Assembly: GCA_934180065.1 (NCBI GenBank) | Contig: CAKPRA010000046.1 | Span: 1 to 12,079, forward strand | Source of the DNA: an uncultured Clostridia bacterium | GTDB lineage: Bacteria > Bacillota > Clostridia > TANB77 > CAG-508 | Length of the DNA: 12,079 nt | Reading direction: 5' to 3' | In this document: positions 1-6,838 of the stretch, piece after piece | How positions within the stretch are numbered: position 1 is the first letter of the stretch | How the letters are laid out: each line of letters opens with the position of its first letter | The notes under the pieces: model-generated | What the model saw: only the letters and a program-made list of their open reading frames with translations | Told to the model about the DNA's origin: nothing | The model's database searches: none | Position numbers and translations under genes: made by a program

Positions 1-39
1 CGGAATTTTGATTGCGATCAAAAATTCCGTTTTTTCTTT
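1..39 (+). terminator. Intrinsic terminator of an off-window upstream gene
   Basis: Bases 1-12 pair with 17-29 (a GC-capped stem with one bulged A at 20 and a four-base loop at 13-16). A run of six T (30-35) and then CTTTT follows. This is a textbook rho-independent terminator on the plus strand. It must serve a gene lying to the left of the window. Confidence 0.8.
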
Positions 40-94
40 TGCCTATTTTTTTCTCTAACTTTAAGGGAAAATTACTGTTGAAATTTATTATATA

Positions 95-123
95 TTTACT
101 ATGTTTTAATCTTATGTTATAAT
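95..123 (+). promoter_or_regulatory. Probable sigma-A promoter of the ttcA-like gene
   Basis: TTTACT at 95-100 and a perfect TATAAT at 118-123 are separated by 17 bases. The -35 box matches the consensus at four of six positions. The Shine-Dalgarno site AGAAAGGG (144-151) lies between this promoter and the ATG at 160. Confidence 0.5.
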
Positions 124-159
124 TTTAAAGATATTTTATTAAAAGAAAGGGTATGAATT

Positions 160-891
160 ATGCAACGAATTTTAAGTTATATGAGGAAAGCAATTGATGA
201 TTATAATATGATTGAAGAAGGTGACAAGATAGCTGTAGCTTTGTCTGGTGGAAAAGACTCCACAACACTTTTACTTGGTTTAAAAAATCTACAAATATTT
301 TACCCTAAAAAATTTGAAATAATCGGAGTTACTATCAACCCAGGCTTTGACAACTTTGACACTTCTGATTTAGAAAATTTATGTAAAAAACTAAATATTA
401 CATATATTGTAGAAAAAGCACATATAAAAGAAATAGTATTTGACATACGAAAAGAGAAAAATCCATGCTCTCTTTGTGCCAATCTACGAAGAGGTATATT
501 AAATAGTGTTGCTATAAGAGAAAAATGTAATAAAATTGCATTAGGGCATAATGAAGATGATGTTTTAGAAACATTTTTCTTGAATTTATTATATGCCGGA
601 AACATTTCAACATTTGCCCCAAAAAGTTATATGGATAGATCTCAAATAACTTTAATTAGACCTTTAATATATGCACCAGAAAAATATATAAGAAATTTCA
701 CTAGAAAAAACAATATCCCTGTTATGAAAAAAGTTTGTCCTATTGATGGCAATTCAAAAAGAGAATCTATGAAAGACTTATTATTCGAATTTCAAAAAGA
801 TATTCCTACAGTAAGAGCAAATTTATATGGTGCAATAAAAAGAAGCAATCTTAAGGGCTGGGAAAAAGAGCAGAAAAAAGAGGAAATTTAA
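160..891 (+). CDS. ttcA: TtcA-family tRNA 2-thiocytidine synthetase (PP-loop, Fe-S)
   Basis: This 243-residue protein belongs to the PP-loop ATPases that activate a tRNA cytidine for sulfur insertion; TtcA makes 2-thiocytidine at tRNA position 32. Visible motifs are the PP-loop SGGKDS (residues 29-34), a CxxC pair (C103, C106) followed by NLRRG, GHNEDDVLET (129-138), and a third cysteine, C193, in KVCPIDGNSKRE. In characterised TtcA two cysteines of a CxxC and one distal cysteine hold a [4Fe-4S] cluster, and all three have counterparts here. E. coli TtcA is longer (about 310 residues), so this is a compact version. The start is set by AGAAAGGG eight bases upstream. The gene is alone, convergent with asnS, and its stop codon lies inside the shared terminator stem. 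A related thiolase of the same superfamily (TtuA type) is the main alternative. Confidence 0.8.
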   Translation: MQRILSYMRKAIDDYNMIEEGDKIAVALSGGKDSTTLLLGLKNLQIFYPKKFEIIGVTINPGFDNFDTSDLENLCKKLNITYIVEKAHIKEIVFDIRKEKNPCSLCANLRRGILNSVAIREKCNKIALGHNEDDVLETFFLNLLYAGNISTFAPKSYMDRSQITLIRPLIYAPEKYIRNFTRKNNIPVMKKVCPIDGNSKRESMKDLLFEFQKDIPTVRANLYGAIKRSNLKGWEKEQKKEEI

Positions 892-914
892 TTTTTAAAA
901 TTTCCTCTTTTTTT
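874..914. terminator. Bidirectional terminator between ttcA and asnS
   Basis: Bases 877-889 (AAAGAGGAAATTT) pair perfectly with 898-910 (AAATTTCCTCTTT), giving 13 base pairs around an eight-base loop. An A run precedes the stem and a T run (908-914) follows it, so it can stop transcription from both converging genes. The ttcA stop codon (889-891) lies in the stem. Confidence 0.85.
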
Positions 915-915
915 A

Positions 916-2307
916 CTAAAATTCACAATTTCCTGGAGTTCTTGGGAATGGAATTACATCACGAATATTTTGCATTCCAGTTAAATACATTATTGCTCTT
1001 TCAAAACCTAATCCAAATCCACTATGAACCACACTTCCATATTTGCGTAAGTCTAAATACCAATTATATTCTTCAATTGGCATTTCTAACTCATTCATTC
1101 TTTTTACTAATTTATCATAATTCTCTTCTCTTTGGCTTCCACCTATTATTTCACCAATTCCTGGTACTAATAAATCTGCAGCTGCTACAGTTTTTCCATC
1201 TGGATTTTGCTTCATATAAAAAGCCTTTATATCCATAGGATAATCTGTTACAAATACTGGTTTCTTAAATACCTGCTCACATAAATATCTCTCATGCTCT
1301 GTTTGCAAATCAATTCCCCAGCTAACTTTATATTCAAATTTCTCGTTAGCTTTTTCAAGCTCTTTTATTGCATCTGTGTATGTAATTCTTCCAAAATCAG
1401 AATTAATAACATTGTTTAATCTATCTAATAATCCTTTATCTATGAAATTATTAAAAAATTCCATTTCTTCTGGACAATTTTCTAATACATATGAAAAAAT
1501 GTATTTTATCATTTCTTCAGCTATATCCATATCGTCTTTTAAATCTGCAAAACATATCTCTGGCTCTATCATCCAAAACTCAGCGGCATGCTTTACTGTA
1601 TTGGAATCTTCAGCTCTAAATGTTGGACCAAATGTATAAATACTTCTAAAAGCTGTTGCATATGTTTCTCCATTTAACTGTCCGCTAACTGTTAAATGCG
1701 CAGGCTTTCCAAAAAAATCTTTTGAAAAATCTACTTTTCCATCTTGTGTTTTTGGCATTTGGTTAAAATTAAAAGAGCTTACATTAAACATTTCCCCAGC
1801 ACCTTCAGCATCACTTGATGTTATTATTGGTGTATTAACATATACAAATCCACGCTCTTGAAAAAATTTATGAATAGCATATGCAAGAACACTTCTAACC
1901 CTAAATACAGCATTAAAAGTATTTGCTCTTGGACGTAAATGAGATATTGTTCTCATATATTCAAAACTATGTTTCTTTTTTTGTAAAGGATAATCTTGTG
2001 CGCATAAATTTTGAATTTCAATATTTGTTGCATGAATTTCAAATGGTTGCTTTGCATCTGGCGTTAAAATAACCTTTCCTATGACTTTCATTGAAGAGCA
2101 AACTGTTAATTTACATATTTCCTCAAAATTATCCAAATTATTATCAAATACAATTTGAACATTTTTGAAAAAGGATCCATCGTTTAATTCAATAAAACCA
2201 ACAGACTTTGAATCTCTAACAGTTTTTACCCATCCTTCAATTATAACTTCTTTATCTTGATAATCTTTTGAATTTCTAAATAATTCCTTTATAACTAATT
2301 TCCCCAT
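916..2307 (-). CDS. asnS: Asparaginyl-tRNA synthetase
   Basis: This is a full-length (463-residue) class IIb aminoacyl-tRNA synthetase that charges tRNA-Asn with asparagine in the cytoplasm. The N-terminal OB-fold anticodon-binding domain spans about residues 19-100 (EGWVKTVRDSKSVGFIELNDGS). The class II catalytic core follows, with motif 1 around 141-165, motif 2 at FRAEDS with HAAEFWMIEPE (230-250), and motif 3 at SGFGLGFERAIMYL (429-442). The C-terminus IPFPRTPGNCEF is typical of AsnRS and separates it from AspRS and LysRS. The stop is TAG. The ATG at 2307 is well placed at the start of the conserved N-terminus, but its nearest purine-rich site (AAAAAGGAT) is very close, and a stronger SD lies about 50 bases further upstream. 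No T-box leader signature (AGGGUGG-type) was found upstream, so regulation by uncharged tRNA is not supported. Confidence 0.95.
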   Translation of the reverse strand: MGKLVIKELFRNSKDYQDKEVIIEGWVKTVRDSKSVGFIELNDGSFFKNVQIVFDNNLDNFEEICKLTVCSSMKVIGKVILTPDAKQPFEIHATNIEIQNLCAQDYPLQKKKHSFEYMRTISHLRPRANTFNAVFRVRSVLAYAIHKFFQERGFVYVNTPIITSSDAEGAGEMFNVSSFNFNQMPKTQDGKVDFSKDFFGKPAHLTVSGQLNGETYATAFRSIYTFGPTFRAEDSNTVKHAAEFWMIEPEICFADLKDDMDIAEEMIKYIFSYVLENCPEEMEFFNNFIDKGLLDRLNNVINSDFGRITYTDAIKELEKANEKFEYKVSWGIDLQTEHERYLCEQVFKKPVFVTDYPMDIKAFYMKQNPDGKTVAAADLLVPGIGEIIGGSQREENYDKLVKRMNELEMPIEEYNWYLDLRKYGSVVHSGFGLGFERAIMYLTGMQNIRDVIPFPRTPGNCEF

Positions 2308-2383
2308 ATCCTTTTTATAAACTAATTCTAGATACTATATCTTTATTAATCTATATTCTCCTTCTTTCTATTTTGATGTAAAA

Positions 2384-2412
2384 ATTATACATCTTTAATA
2401 AAAAAAAATCAA
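2384..2412 (-). promoter_or_regulatory. asnS promoter
   Basis: Read on the minus strand, TTGATT (2412-2407) and TATAAT (2389-2384) are 17 bases apart. The -10 box lies between the arms of a short inverted repeat (GATGTA 2375-2380 and TACATC 2388-2393). The predicted leader is about 70 bases long. Confidence 0.65.
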
Positions 2413-2452
2413 CCTTACTGTTATAGGTTAATTCAATAAACATCTGTTACTA

Positions 2453-2512
2453 TTCAATTTATAAATTGAAATAAGAGAATAAATTCACACCTTAGTGTCA
2501 ATTCATCCTCTT
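2453..2512 (-). terminator. Terminator hairpin after the DUF3137 gene, plus adjacent perfect palindrome
   Basis: On the minus-strand RNA, 2512-2500 pairs with 2485-2473 using two G-U wobbles, one G-G mismatch interrupts, and ACAC/GUGU closes a UAAG loop. The 3' side runs into CUCUUAUUU, a weak U tract. The pairing is better as minus-strand RNA than as plus-strand RNA because the plus-strand mismatches become G-U pairs, which supports the orientation. Immediately beyond, 2453-2470 is a perfect 18-base palindrome (TTCAATTTA/TAAATTGAA) of unknown role that could strengthen termination or bind a protein. Confidence 0.55.
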
Positions 2513-2550
2513 TTATAGAAAACAAAATTATATATATTAAATTCATTTTG

Positions 2551-3501
2551 CTAAATTTCTGTATTTTCAATATTTTTTATTAATTCTTTTGAAATTGTAT
2601 CTAAAAAATCAATAATATTATAATATCTTTTTACTGTTCCTACATCAACTGCCAAATACTTATTTATTACTGATTCGAAGACCTTTCCAACATGTAATCT
2701 TATGTACATAACATTATTTACAATTAATATGTCAAATGGTGCTCCTAAAATTTTTCTAAAATTAATTAGCATATCCATTACGTCATGTGTTAATAATTGC
2801 ATTGTTATTACTTTATCAGAACAGTCTACATCAAAATATTTCTCGAATTGTGTTGAATCCATATTTATATTTCCATTATAAAAGACTCCGTCTTCTTTTA
2901 TTCTGATTTGGCAATTAATTGATTTTTTCATATTTATTTTTGCAAATATCCCACTGAAAATTGTAGTTGTTGTAGTATGTGTATGACCTTTAGAATCTCT
3001 ATGTGTTTCAACTCTTTGAGTTAATATTTCTGCCATTTTCATAGGATATTGGCCATTTATATAGACATCTGCATAATCATCTGAATAATATCTATTATAA
3101 TATCCATCATAATTGGCTTCTCTATATATTTCCGTAGGCATTTCCTTAATTGGAATATAATCAACATCTGAAAAAGCATTGTTTAATAGTTTTTCAACAA
3201 TTTCCGTTTTAAATAAACTATTATATTCATTGTTTCTATTATTACCTATAACAAAAAATATTATAAGATAACAAAAAACATCAATAAAAATAAGTAATGT
3301 TACTATAGGCATTATTGAAAACATATCCATATGTATCCCAATACATAAAAAGTATGCTATTAATAATACAATATCTACTATACCTATTACAGTTAAATAA
3401 ATTTTTCTTCTTTTTATTTTTTCAGCTTTTGCCAGGTTCCAAATATTTGTGAATTTATCTATATTTATATCTTCAAAGAACTCATTAAATTCTTTTTTCA
3501 T
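2551..3501 (-). CDS. DUF3137 membrane protein partnered with LemA
   Basis: This is a 316-residue membrane protein whose layout matches the DUF3137 family: a charged cytoplasmic N-terminus, two adjacent hydrophobic segments (about residues 36-55 and 63-86), then a large soluble domain. The soluble domain contains the family-like stretch around THTTTTTIFSGIFAKI (174-189), and the region near residues 210-290 reads like the family's conserved beta-rich end. No catalytic motif is apparent. Biochemical function is unknown for the family; its members are commonly encoded next to lemA, as here. It starts 17 bases after the lemA stop with a weak SD (GAAAGTGG), which suggests cotranscription and possibly coupling. 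The predicted terminator at 2473-2512 follows it. Confidence 0.75.
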   Translation of the reverse strand: MKKEFNEFFEDINIDKFTNIWNLAKAEKIKRRKIYLTVIGIVDIVLLIAYFLCIGIHMDMFSIMPIVTLLIFIDVFCYLIIFFVIGNNRNNEYNSLFKTEIVEKLLNNAFSDVDYIPIKEMPTEIYREANYDGYYNRYYSDDYADVYINGQYPMKMAEILTQRVETHRDSKGHTHTTTTTIFSGIFAKINMKKSINCQIRIKEDGVFYNGNINMDSTQFEKYFDVDCSDKVITMQLLTHDVMDMLINFRKILGAPFDILIVNNVMYIRLHVGKVFESVINKYLAVDVGTVKRYYNIIDFLDTISKELIKNIENTEI

Positions 3502-3518
3502 AATATATTACCACTTTC

Positions 3519-4076
3519 TTAATCATTTATAATTTTTCCAATGTTTATATTTTCTTTTTTATAATCTTCTATTTGGAATAAATCAAACTTTTTAAATCCA
3601 AACATTTTAGCAACAATATTAATAGGAATTGTTTCAATACTTGTATTATAAACTGTAACATCTCCATTATAAATTCTTCTAACTGCTTGAAGTTGACTTT
3701 CTATTTTTTCAAGATTTTTTTGTAGATTTAAATATTGTTCGCTAGCTTGAAGCTCTGGGTATTCCTCAGCAATTGCTAATATTTTATTTATTTCTTTATT
3801 TATTTTATTTGCTTGCTTAAATTCAATGTCATTTTCTTGATTATAAGCATTTCTTAAATTTACTATATTCTCTAATACATCTTTTTCATATTTTGAATAT
3901 GCTTTTACACATTCAACTAGATTTGGTATTAAGTCAAATCTTTGATTTAAGTAAACATCTATACCAGATAATGATTGTTTTACTATGTTTCTTTCCTTTA
4001 ATAATCTATTATACAATGCAATCACGTATAATATTATAAATAATAATATTATTATAAAAATATAAACTCCTGCCAT
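3519..4076 (-). CDS. lemA: LemA family membrane protein
   Basis: This 185-residue protein has one N-terminal transmembrane segment (about residues 4-22) followed by a helical domain. The LemA signature is clear at about 24-70: NRLLKERNIVKQ, then GIDVYLNQRFDLIPNLVE and CVKAYSKYEKDVLE. Family structures are long helical bundles, and no enzymatic role is established. The SD AAAGGA lies about nine bases before the ATG. The gene sits between the membrane-anchored XRE regulator and the DUF3137 gene in one orientation, so the three probably act together at the membrane. Confidence 0.9.
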   Translation of the reverse strand: MAGVYIFIIILLFIILYVIALYNRLLKERNIVKQSLSGIDVYLNQRFDLIPNLVECVKAYSKYEKDVLENIVNLRNAYNQENDIEFKQANKINKEINKILAIAEEYPELQASEQYLNLQKNLEKIESQLQAVRRIYNGDVTVYNTSIETIPINIVAKMFGFKKFDLFQIEDYKKENINIGKIIND

Positions 4077-4135
4077 ATTATCATATCCTTTCTTTATTAA
4101 ATTTTAATAATTTATTTTATTATTAACATATTATT

Positions 4136-4900
4136 TTATTTATTCATTTCTTTAATCTCTATTTCATAGACATAATTATCTTTATCATAATTAAGCTCTA
4201 CTTCATAATCAACGCCCGTATCATCATTAATTAAATTTCTAATCTCATAAATTTTGTATGGATCACTTGTTGATATCTCCTTATATTTTACTGTTATTAT
4301 TCTTTCATTATCTTTATTATTTTTAAAAACATCATTTAACAAAACTTTAACAAAAAAACCACCTTTTATTCCTTTATATGCTTCAAATCTGGTATTAAAA
4401 TTGACTGAATTTGCATATTCCGTTGATGTGTCTAATATATTATTAAGATTACTAGAACCAGCCATTCCAATTACATTATTATAGATGTCTTTCTCTACAT
4501 TTAATACACTATTCATATGATCTTCTCCCATATCCCATATACTATTCATCTTGCTTTTTCCTATATTTATAAATGAAATTATAAAGGTAACAGATATTAC
4601 TATAAAAAAGACAAAAATTATTGATATAATTATAATAGCTTGTTTGGAATTATTTGTTTTATTTCCTACATAACTATTTACATTATTTTTACTGTCAATA
4701 TCTAAATTGTCATTTGTTAATATTTCCAAATCGACTTTAAATAATTTACTTATTTCTAAAAATTTTCCCATATCTGGTTTTGATTGCTCTAACTCCCACT
4801 TTGATATTGTTTGTCTTGTTACATTTAATTTTTCTGCTAAATCTTCTTGTGACATACCATTTAATTTTCTTAATTTTAAAAGTTTATCTCCAAACTTCAT
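4136..4900 (-). CDS. Membrane-anchored XRE-family transcriptional regulator
   Basis: This is a 254-residue protein with two parts. Residues 5-60 are a Cro/CI-type helix-turn-helix; LRKLNGMSQEDLAEKLNV and TRQTISKWELEQSKPD are diagnostic. After a polar linker, residues 88-113 form one strongly hydrophobic transmembrane segment, and 114-254 form a polar domain with no recognised family, predicted to lie outside the cytoplasmic membrane. The layout suggests a one-component sensor that reads an envelope signal and controls DNA while tethered. It is first in the operon with lemA and the DUF3137 gene, so autoregulation of that operon is a reasonable inference. The start is supported by AAGGGAG (plus 4910-4916) eight to nine bases before the ATG. 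The signal and the binding site are unknown. Confidence 0.85.
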   Translation of the reverse strand: MKFGDKLLKLRKLNGMSQEDLAEKLNVTRQTISKWELEQSKPDMGKFLEISKLFKVDLEILTNDNLDIDSKNNVNSYVGNKTNNSKQAIIIISIIFVFFIVISVTFIISFINIGKSKMNSIWDMGEDHMNSVLNVEKDIYNNVIGMAGSSNLNNILDTSTEYANSVNFNTRFEAYKGIKGGFFVKVLLNDVFKNNKDNERIITVKYKEISTSDPYKIYEIRNLINDDTGVDYEVELNYDKDNYVYEIEIKEMNK

Positions 4901-5074
4901 CTATGAATCTCCCTTCTTATTTTATAAATATATTTTAACAAAATGGAATAAAAAAGTACAGCAATTTAATATGGAATTTTGTCAATTTAAATTAACATAT
5001 GACGAAATATATGTTTATAATATTTTTTATTTACAAAATTATTTTGCTATGAAAAAAGAAGATATAATGAGTAA
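4901..5074. promoter_or_regulatory. Intergenic region upstream of the XRE operon with dyads
   Basis: This region must hold the promoter of the XRE-lemA-DUF3137 operon and the end of the alr transcript. A TTGACA (minus strand, plus 4980-4985) is present, but no well-spaced -10 was found. Dyads seen are AACATAT (4994-5000) with ATATGTT (5009-5015), and ACAAAAT (4938-4944) with ATTTTGT (4976-4982). ATGGAAT occurs twice (4943 and 4971). These are candidate operators for the regulator, nothing more. No convincing terminator for alr was seen. Confidence 0.3.
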
Positions 5075-6160
5075 TTATTTAAGAAATTTTCTAGGAACTC
5101 TTTCACCAATTGTACATAGAATTTCATAATTTATAGTATCACACTTCTCAGCCAATTGCTCCAATGTAATATTTTTATTATCCCAAATTATCACTTCATC
5201 CCCAACCTGTATGTCATCTATATCTGTAACATCTACCATGAAACTATCCATACACACTTTACCTATTATTGGTACTTTTTTGCCTTTAATTAATACTTCC
5301 CAACCATTTGAAAAGTTTCTTCTAAATCCATCTGCATACCCAATAGGCACGTTGGCAACTTTAGTTTCCTTAGTAGTTATGTAGCTTCTGCTATAACCTA
5401 TACTTGTACCTTCTGGAACGTTTTTTAAAAATACAACTTTAGCCTTAAGCTTTGCAATTGGCTTTAAATCTATCTTTTCAAAAGTATCATCTGCACCAGC
5501 ATAACCATATAAAATAATTCCTGGTCTTACTAAATTAAACCTTGCTTCCGGATAATTTAACAACGCATTTGATGCTGCAGCATGAATATATTTTATATTT
5601 TCCAATATTTCTTTTGCTTTAGAAACTGCTATATTAAAGGATTCTAATTGTTTTTTTGTATATTCATCATCTATATCTGCTGATGAAAAATGAGTATATA
5701 TTCCTTCTACTTTAATATTAGGTGCTAAACTGTTTAAATATTTTTCTATTTTATATGGATGTACCCCAGTTCTCCCCATACCGGTACCAACCTCAACATG
5801 AACTGTTACCTTCTTATTTGTTTCAGCTAATTTTTCAGCAAATCCGTAAGAGCTAATTCCAACTATAATGTTATATTTTATTATTTTTTCAATTTCACTT
5901 TCATAAGGTTGATTCAAAACAAAAATTTCTTTTTCATAACCTATTTCTCTTAAATATACTCCTTCATCAACATTAGCAACTGCTACTATGTCAAATTGAT
6001 TTATAACATCTAATCTTTGATTAATATATGTTCCATATCCATTTGCTTTTATTACAGGCATTATTTTAACATCTTTTCCAACTTTGTTTTGTATTTGATT
6101 AATATTATACTGTAAATTATTTAAATTAATTTCTAAATATGCTGGTCTAGTTATCTCCAT
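5075..6160 (-). CDS. alr: Alanine racemase (PLP, fold type III)
   Basis: A complete 361-residue racemase that interconverts L- and D-alanine in the cytoplasm to supply D-alanine for peptidoglycan. The PLP lysine is K38 in MPVIKANGYG. EVGTGMGRTGV (123-133) and RPGIILYG (212-219) are family motifs. The catalytic tyrosine is Y256 in GTSIGYSRSY, followed by VPIGYADGF (271-279) and KVCMDSFMVDV (301-311). Length is normal. The ATG at 6160 has GAAAGGA about 11 bases upstream, a slightly long spacing. The gene borders the mobile-looking region on its upstream side. A serine racemase of the VanT type shares this fold, but VanT carries an extra membrane domain that is absent here. Confidence 0.95.
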   Translation of the reverse strand: MEITRPAYLEINLNNLQYNINQIQNKVGKDVKIMPVIKANGYGTYINQRLDVINQFDIVAVANVDEGVYLREIGYEKEIFVLNQPYESEIEKIIKYNIIVGISSYGFAEKLAETNKKVTVHVEVGTGMGRTGVHPYKIEKYLNSLAPNIKVEGIYTHFSSADIDDEYTKKQLESFNIAVSKAKEILENIKYIHAAASNALLNYPEARFNLVRPGIILYGYAGADDTFEKIDLKPIAKLKAKVVFLKNVPEGTSIGYSRSYITTKETKVANVPIGYADGFRRNFSNGWEVLIKGKKVPIIGKVCMDSFMVDVTDIDDIQVGDEVIIWDNKNITLEQLAEKCDTINYEILCTIGERVPRKFLK

Positions 6161-6213
6161 AAAAAATTCATTCCTTTCTTTCTGAAGGCATACAGTTTTT
6201 TTATTTCTTTCAA
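6151..6213 (-). CDS. Possible 20-codon leader ORF overlapping the alr start
   Basis: On the minus strand, AGGAG is followed after about six bases by TTG (plus 6211-6213), opening a frame of 20 codons that ends in TAA at 6151-6153. That is ten bases inside alr in another frame. The peptide would be basic (begins MKEIKKLYAFRKK, ends NFLWR). The arrangement would allow translational coupling to alr. The alr SD (GAAAGGA) lies inside it. The unusual start codon and small size keep confidence low. Confidence 0.25.
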   Translation of the reverse strand: MKEIKKLYAFRKKGMNFLWR

Positions 6214-6303
6214 ACTGCTCTCCTATTTACTAAATTTATTATTAATTATAATAACAAATTTATTATTGCCATTTATATCTATGATAAAATTAAAGGAAAA
6301 CTC

Positions 6304-6331
6304 TTGCTATAATTAAATTTTATGTTATAAT
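6304..6331 (+). promoter_or_regulatory. Extended -10 promoter of the orphan small RNA
   Basis: TTGCTA (6304-6309), a 16-base spacer, and TGTTATAAT (6323-6331), which is a perfect -10 box with the TGn extension. The expected transcription start is about 6337-6338. No protein-coding frame follows on this strand before the terminator at 6402-6439. Confidence 0.7.
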
Positions 6332-6337
6332 TATACA

Positions 6338-6439
6338 AGATTAAGAAACGTATAGCAAGGGTCTTCCTTGTAATTTTATTTAAGCATAAAATGTTTCTTT
6401 TGAAGGTTTAAATGTTCCAGATTTAAATCTTCTTTTTTT
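6338..6439 (+). ncRNA. Orphan structured small RNA of unknown family (~100 nt)
   Basis: A promoter, a compact fold and a terminator are all present with no reading frame. Predicted by eye: P1 joins 6343-6351 (AAGAAACGT) to 6391-6399 (ATGTTTCTT), nine pairs with one G-U. P1 encloses P2, CAAGG (6356-6360) with CCTTG (6366-6370) and loop GTCTT, and P3, TTTAT (6375-6379) with ATAAA (6386-6390). These make a three-way junction. P4 is the terminator, 6402-6413 with 6421-6432. It lies between divergently oriented alr and the minus-strand HTH gene and controls no obvious downstream gene. The CUUCC in the P2 loop and 3' arm could pair with Shine-Dalgarno sites. I do not recognise it: the layout is not that of tmRNA, 6S RNA, SRP RNA or a purine riboswitch. 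Confidence 0.65.
6402..6439 (+). terminator. Intrinsic terminator of the small RNA
   Basis: GAAGGTTTAAAT (6402-6413) pairs with ATTTAAATCTTC (6421-6432) over 12 base pairs, one of them G-U, around the loop GTTCCAG. Seven T follow (6433-6439). The minus-strand side has no T tract, so it works only for plus-strand transcription. Confidence 0.85.
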
Positions 6440-6443
6440 ATTT

Positions 6444-6632
6444 TTATTCATTTGTTTGTACATTTTTAAAATACTCCCTAAAAGATTCTTCCATAACAAG
6501 CCAAGACTTGCCAATTTTTTTAGCAGGAAAATCTTTTCTATGAAACAGCTCTAAACATGTTTGATTTCCTATCTTTAGTGCTTTTCTAATATCTTTTGTT
6601 TCTAAAAATACAATTCCATTAAGTGTTTTCAT
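6444..6632 (-). CDS. Small excisionase-like helix-turn-helix protein
   Basis: A 62-residue protein with one winged HTH of the HTH_17/excisionase type: a helix at about 12-20 (KDIRKALKI), a turn, a second helix (NQTCLELFHRK, 23-33), and the wing FPAKKIGKSWLVMEESFREYF (35-55). Such proteins bind element ends and direct excision, or act as small regulators, in integrative elements. An excellent SD (AAAGGAGA) lies seven bases before the ATG. In most such elements an integrase gene follows; here the next sequence is the small RNA and then alr, so the integrase is missing or elsewhere. A plain DNA-binding regulator is the alternative. Confidence 0.7.
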   Translation of the reverse strand: MKTLNGIVFLETKDIRKALKIGNQTCLELFHRKDFPAKKIGKSWLVMEESFREYFKNVQTNE

Positions 6633-6704
6633 AAGCGTTTCTCCTTTCGTAAAAATCTCAAATATATATTTAATTAAGTGTTAGTATATCTTTGAGTTGC
6701 ATTG

Positions 6705-6733
6705 ATGATATATGGATTATAAAAAAAAGTCAA
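6705..6733 (-). promoter_or_regulatory. Promoter of the HTH gene, inside a repeated upstream element
   Basis: On the minus strand, TTGACT (6733-6728) and TATCAT (6710-6705) are 17 bases apart. The sequence around and upstream of the -35 box is the left copy of the 33-base direct repeat described separately (6729-6761). Confidence 0.45.
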
Positions 6734-6761
6734 TGAACGTTTTTTGAAACAATTTTGAAAA
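6729..6761. repeat. Left copy of a 33-base direct repeat
   Basis: This matches 9865-9897 at 28 of 33 positions without gaps, in the same orientation. Both copies begin GTCAATGAA and contain two TTTTGAA blocks. Each carries the -35 box and upstream part of a minus-strand promoter (TTGACT here, TTGACA there). It is either a shared regulatory site or a duplicated segment. Confidence 0.6.
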
Positions 6762-6778
6762 AATACGAGTAAAAACAT

Positions 6779-6838
6779 TGAGTTATCGACCACTTTTGAG
6801 CAGTACATATCAAAAAGTGGTCGATAACTTGACATTTT
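6779..6838. repeat. Left terminal inverted repeat (hairpin) of the ATPase unit
   Basis: This contains a perfect 17-bp inverted repeat, AGTTATCGACCACTTTT (6781-6797) with 6813-6829, extendable by a bulge. It aligns without gaps to the reverse complement of 8141-8200 at 50 of 60 positions (hand count). Its inner end supplies the TTGACA of the ATPase promoter, so a protein or hairpin at this site would touch RNA polymerase. Confidence 0.85.

Noticed and set aside
300..605. Minus-strand reading frame inside ttcA
   Set aside because: It is a shadow of a clearly conserved enzyme on the other strand. The same applies to 942-1238, 1376-1639, 4254-4484, 6932-7282 and 8600-8866.
2308..2550. T-box riboswitch in the asnS leader
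   Set aside because: The conserved AGGGUGG-type T-box sequence and an antiterminator/terminator pair are absent from the minus-strand leader, which is only about 70 bases.
5033..5046. CAAAAT/ATTTTG hairpin as the alr terminator
   Set aside because: The stem is six A-T-rich pairs with a one-base centre and no T run on the minus strand.
4707..5129. 140-residue plus-strand reading frame
   Set aside because: It is antisense to the regulator gene, the intergenic region and the alr end, with no recognisable protein features.
6338..6439. tmRNA, 6S RNA or a riboswitch
   Set aside because: No tRNA-like end or tag frame, no long rod with a central bubble, and no gene downstream on the same strand for a riboswitch to control. 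The purine-riboswitch core is also absent despite the three-way junction.
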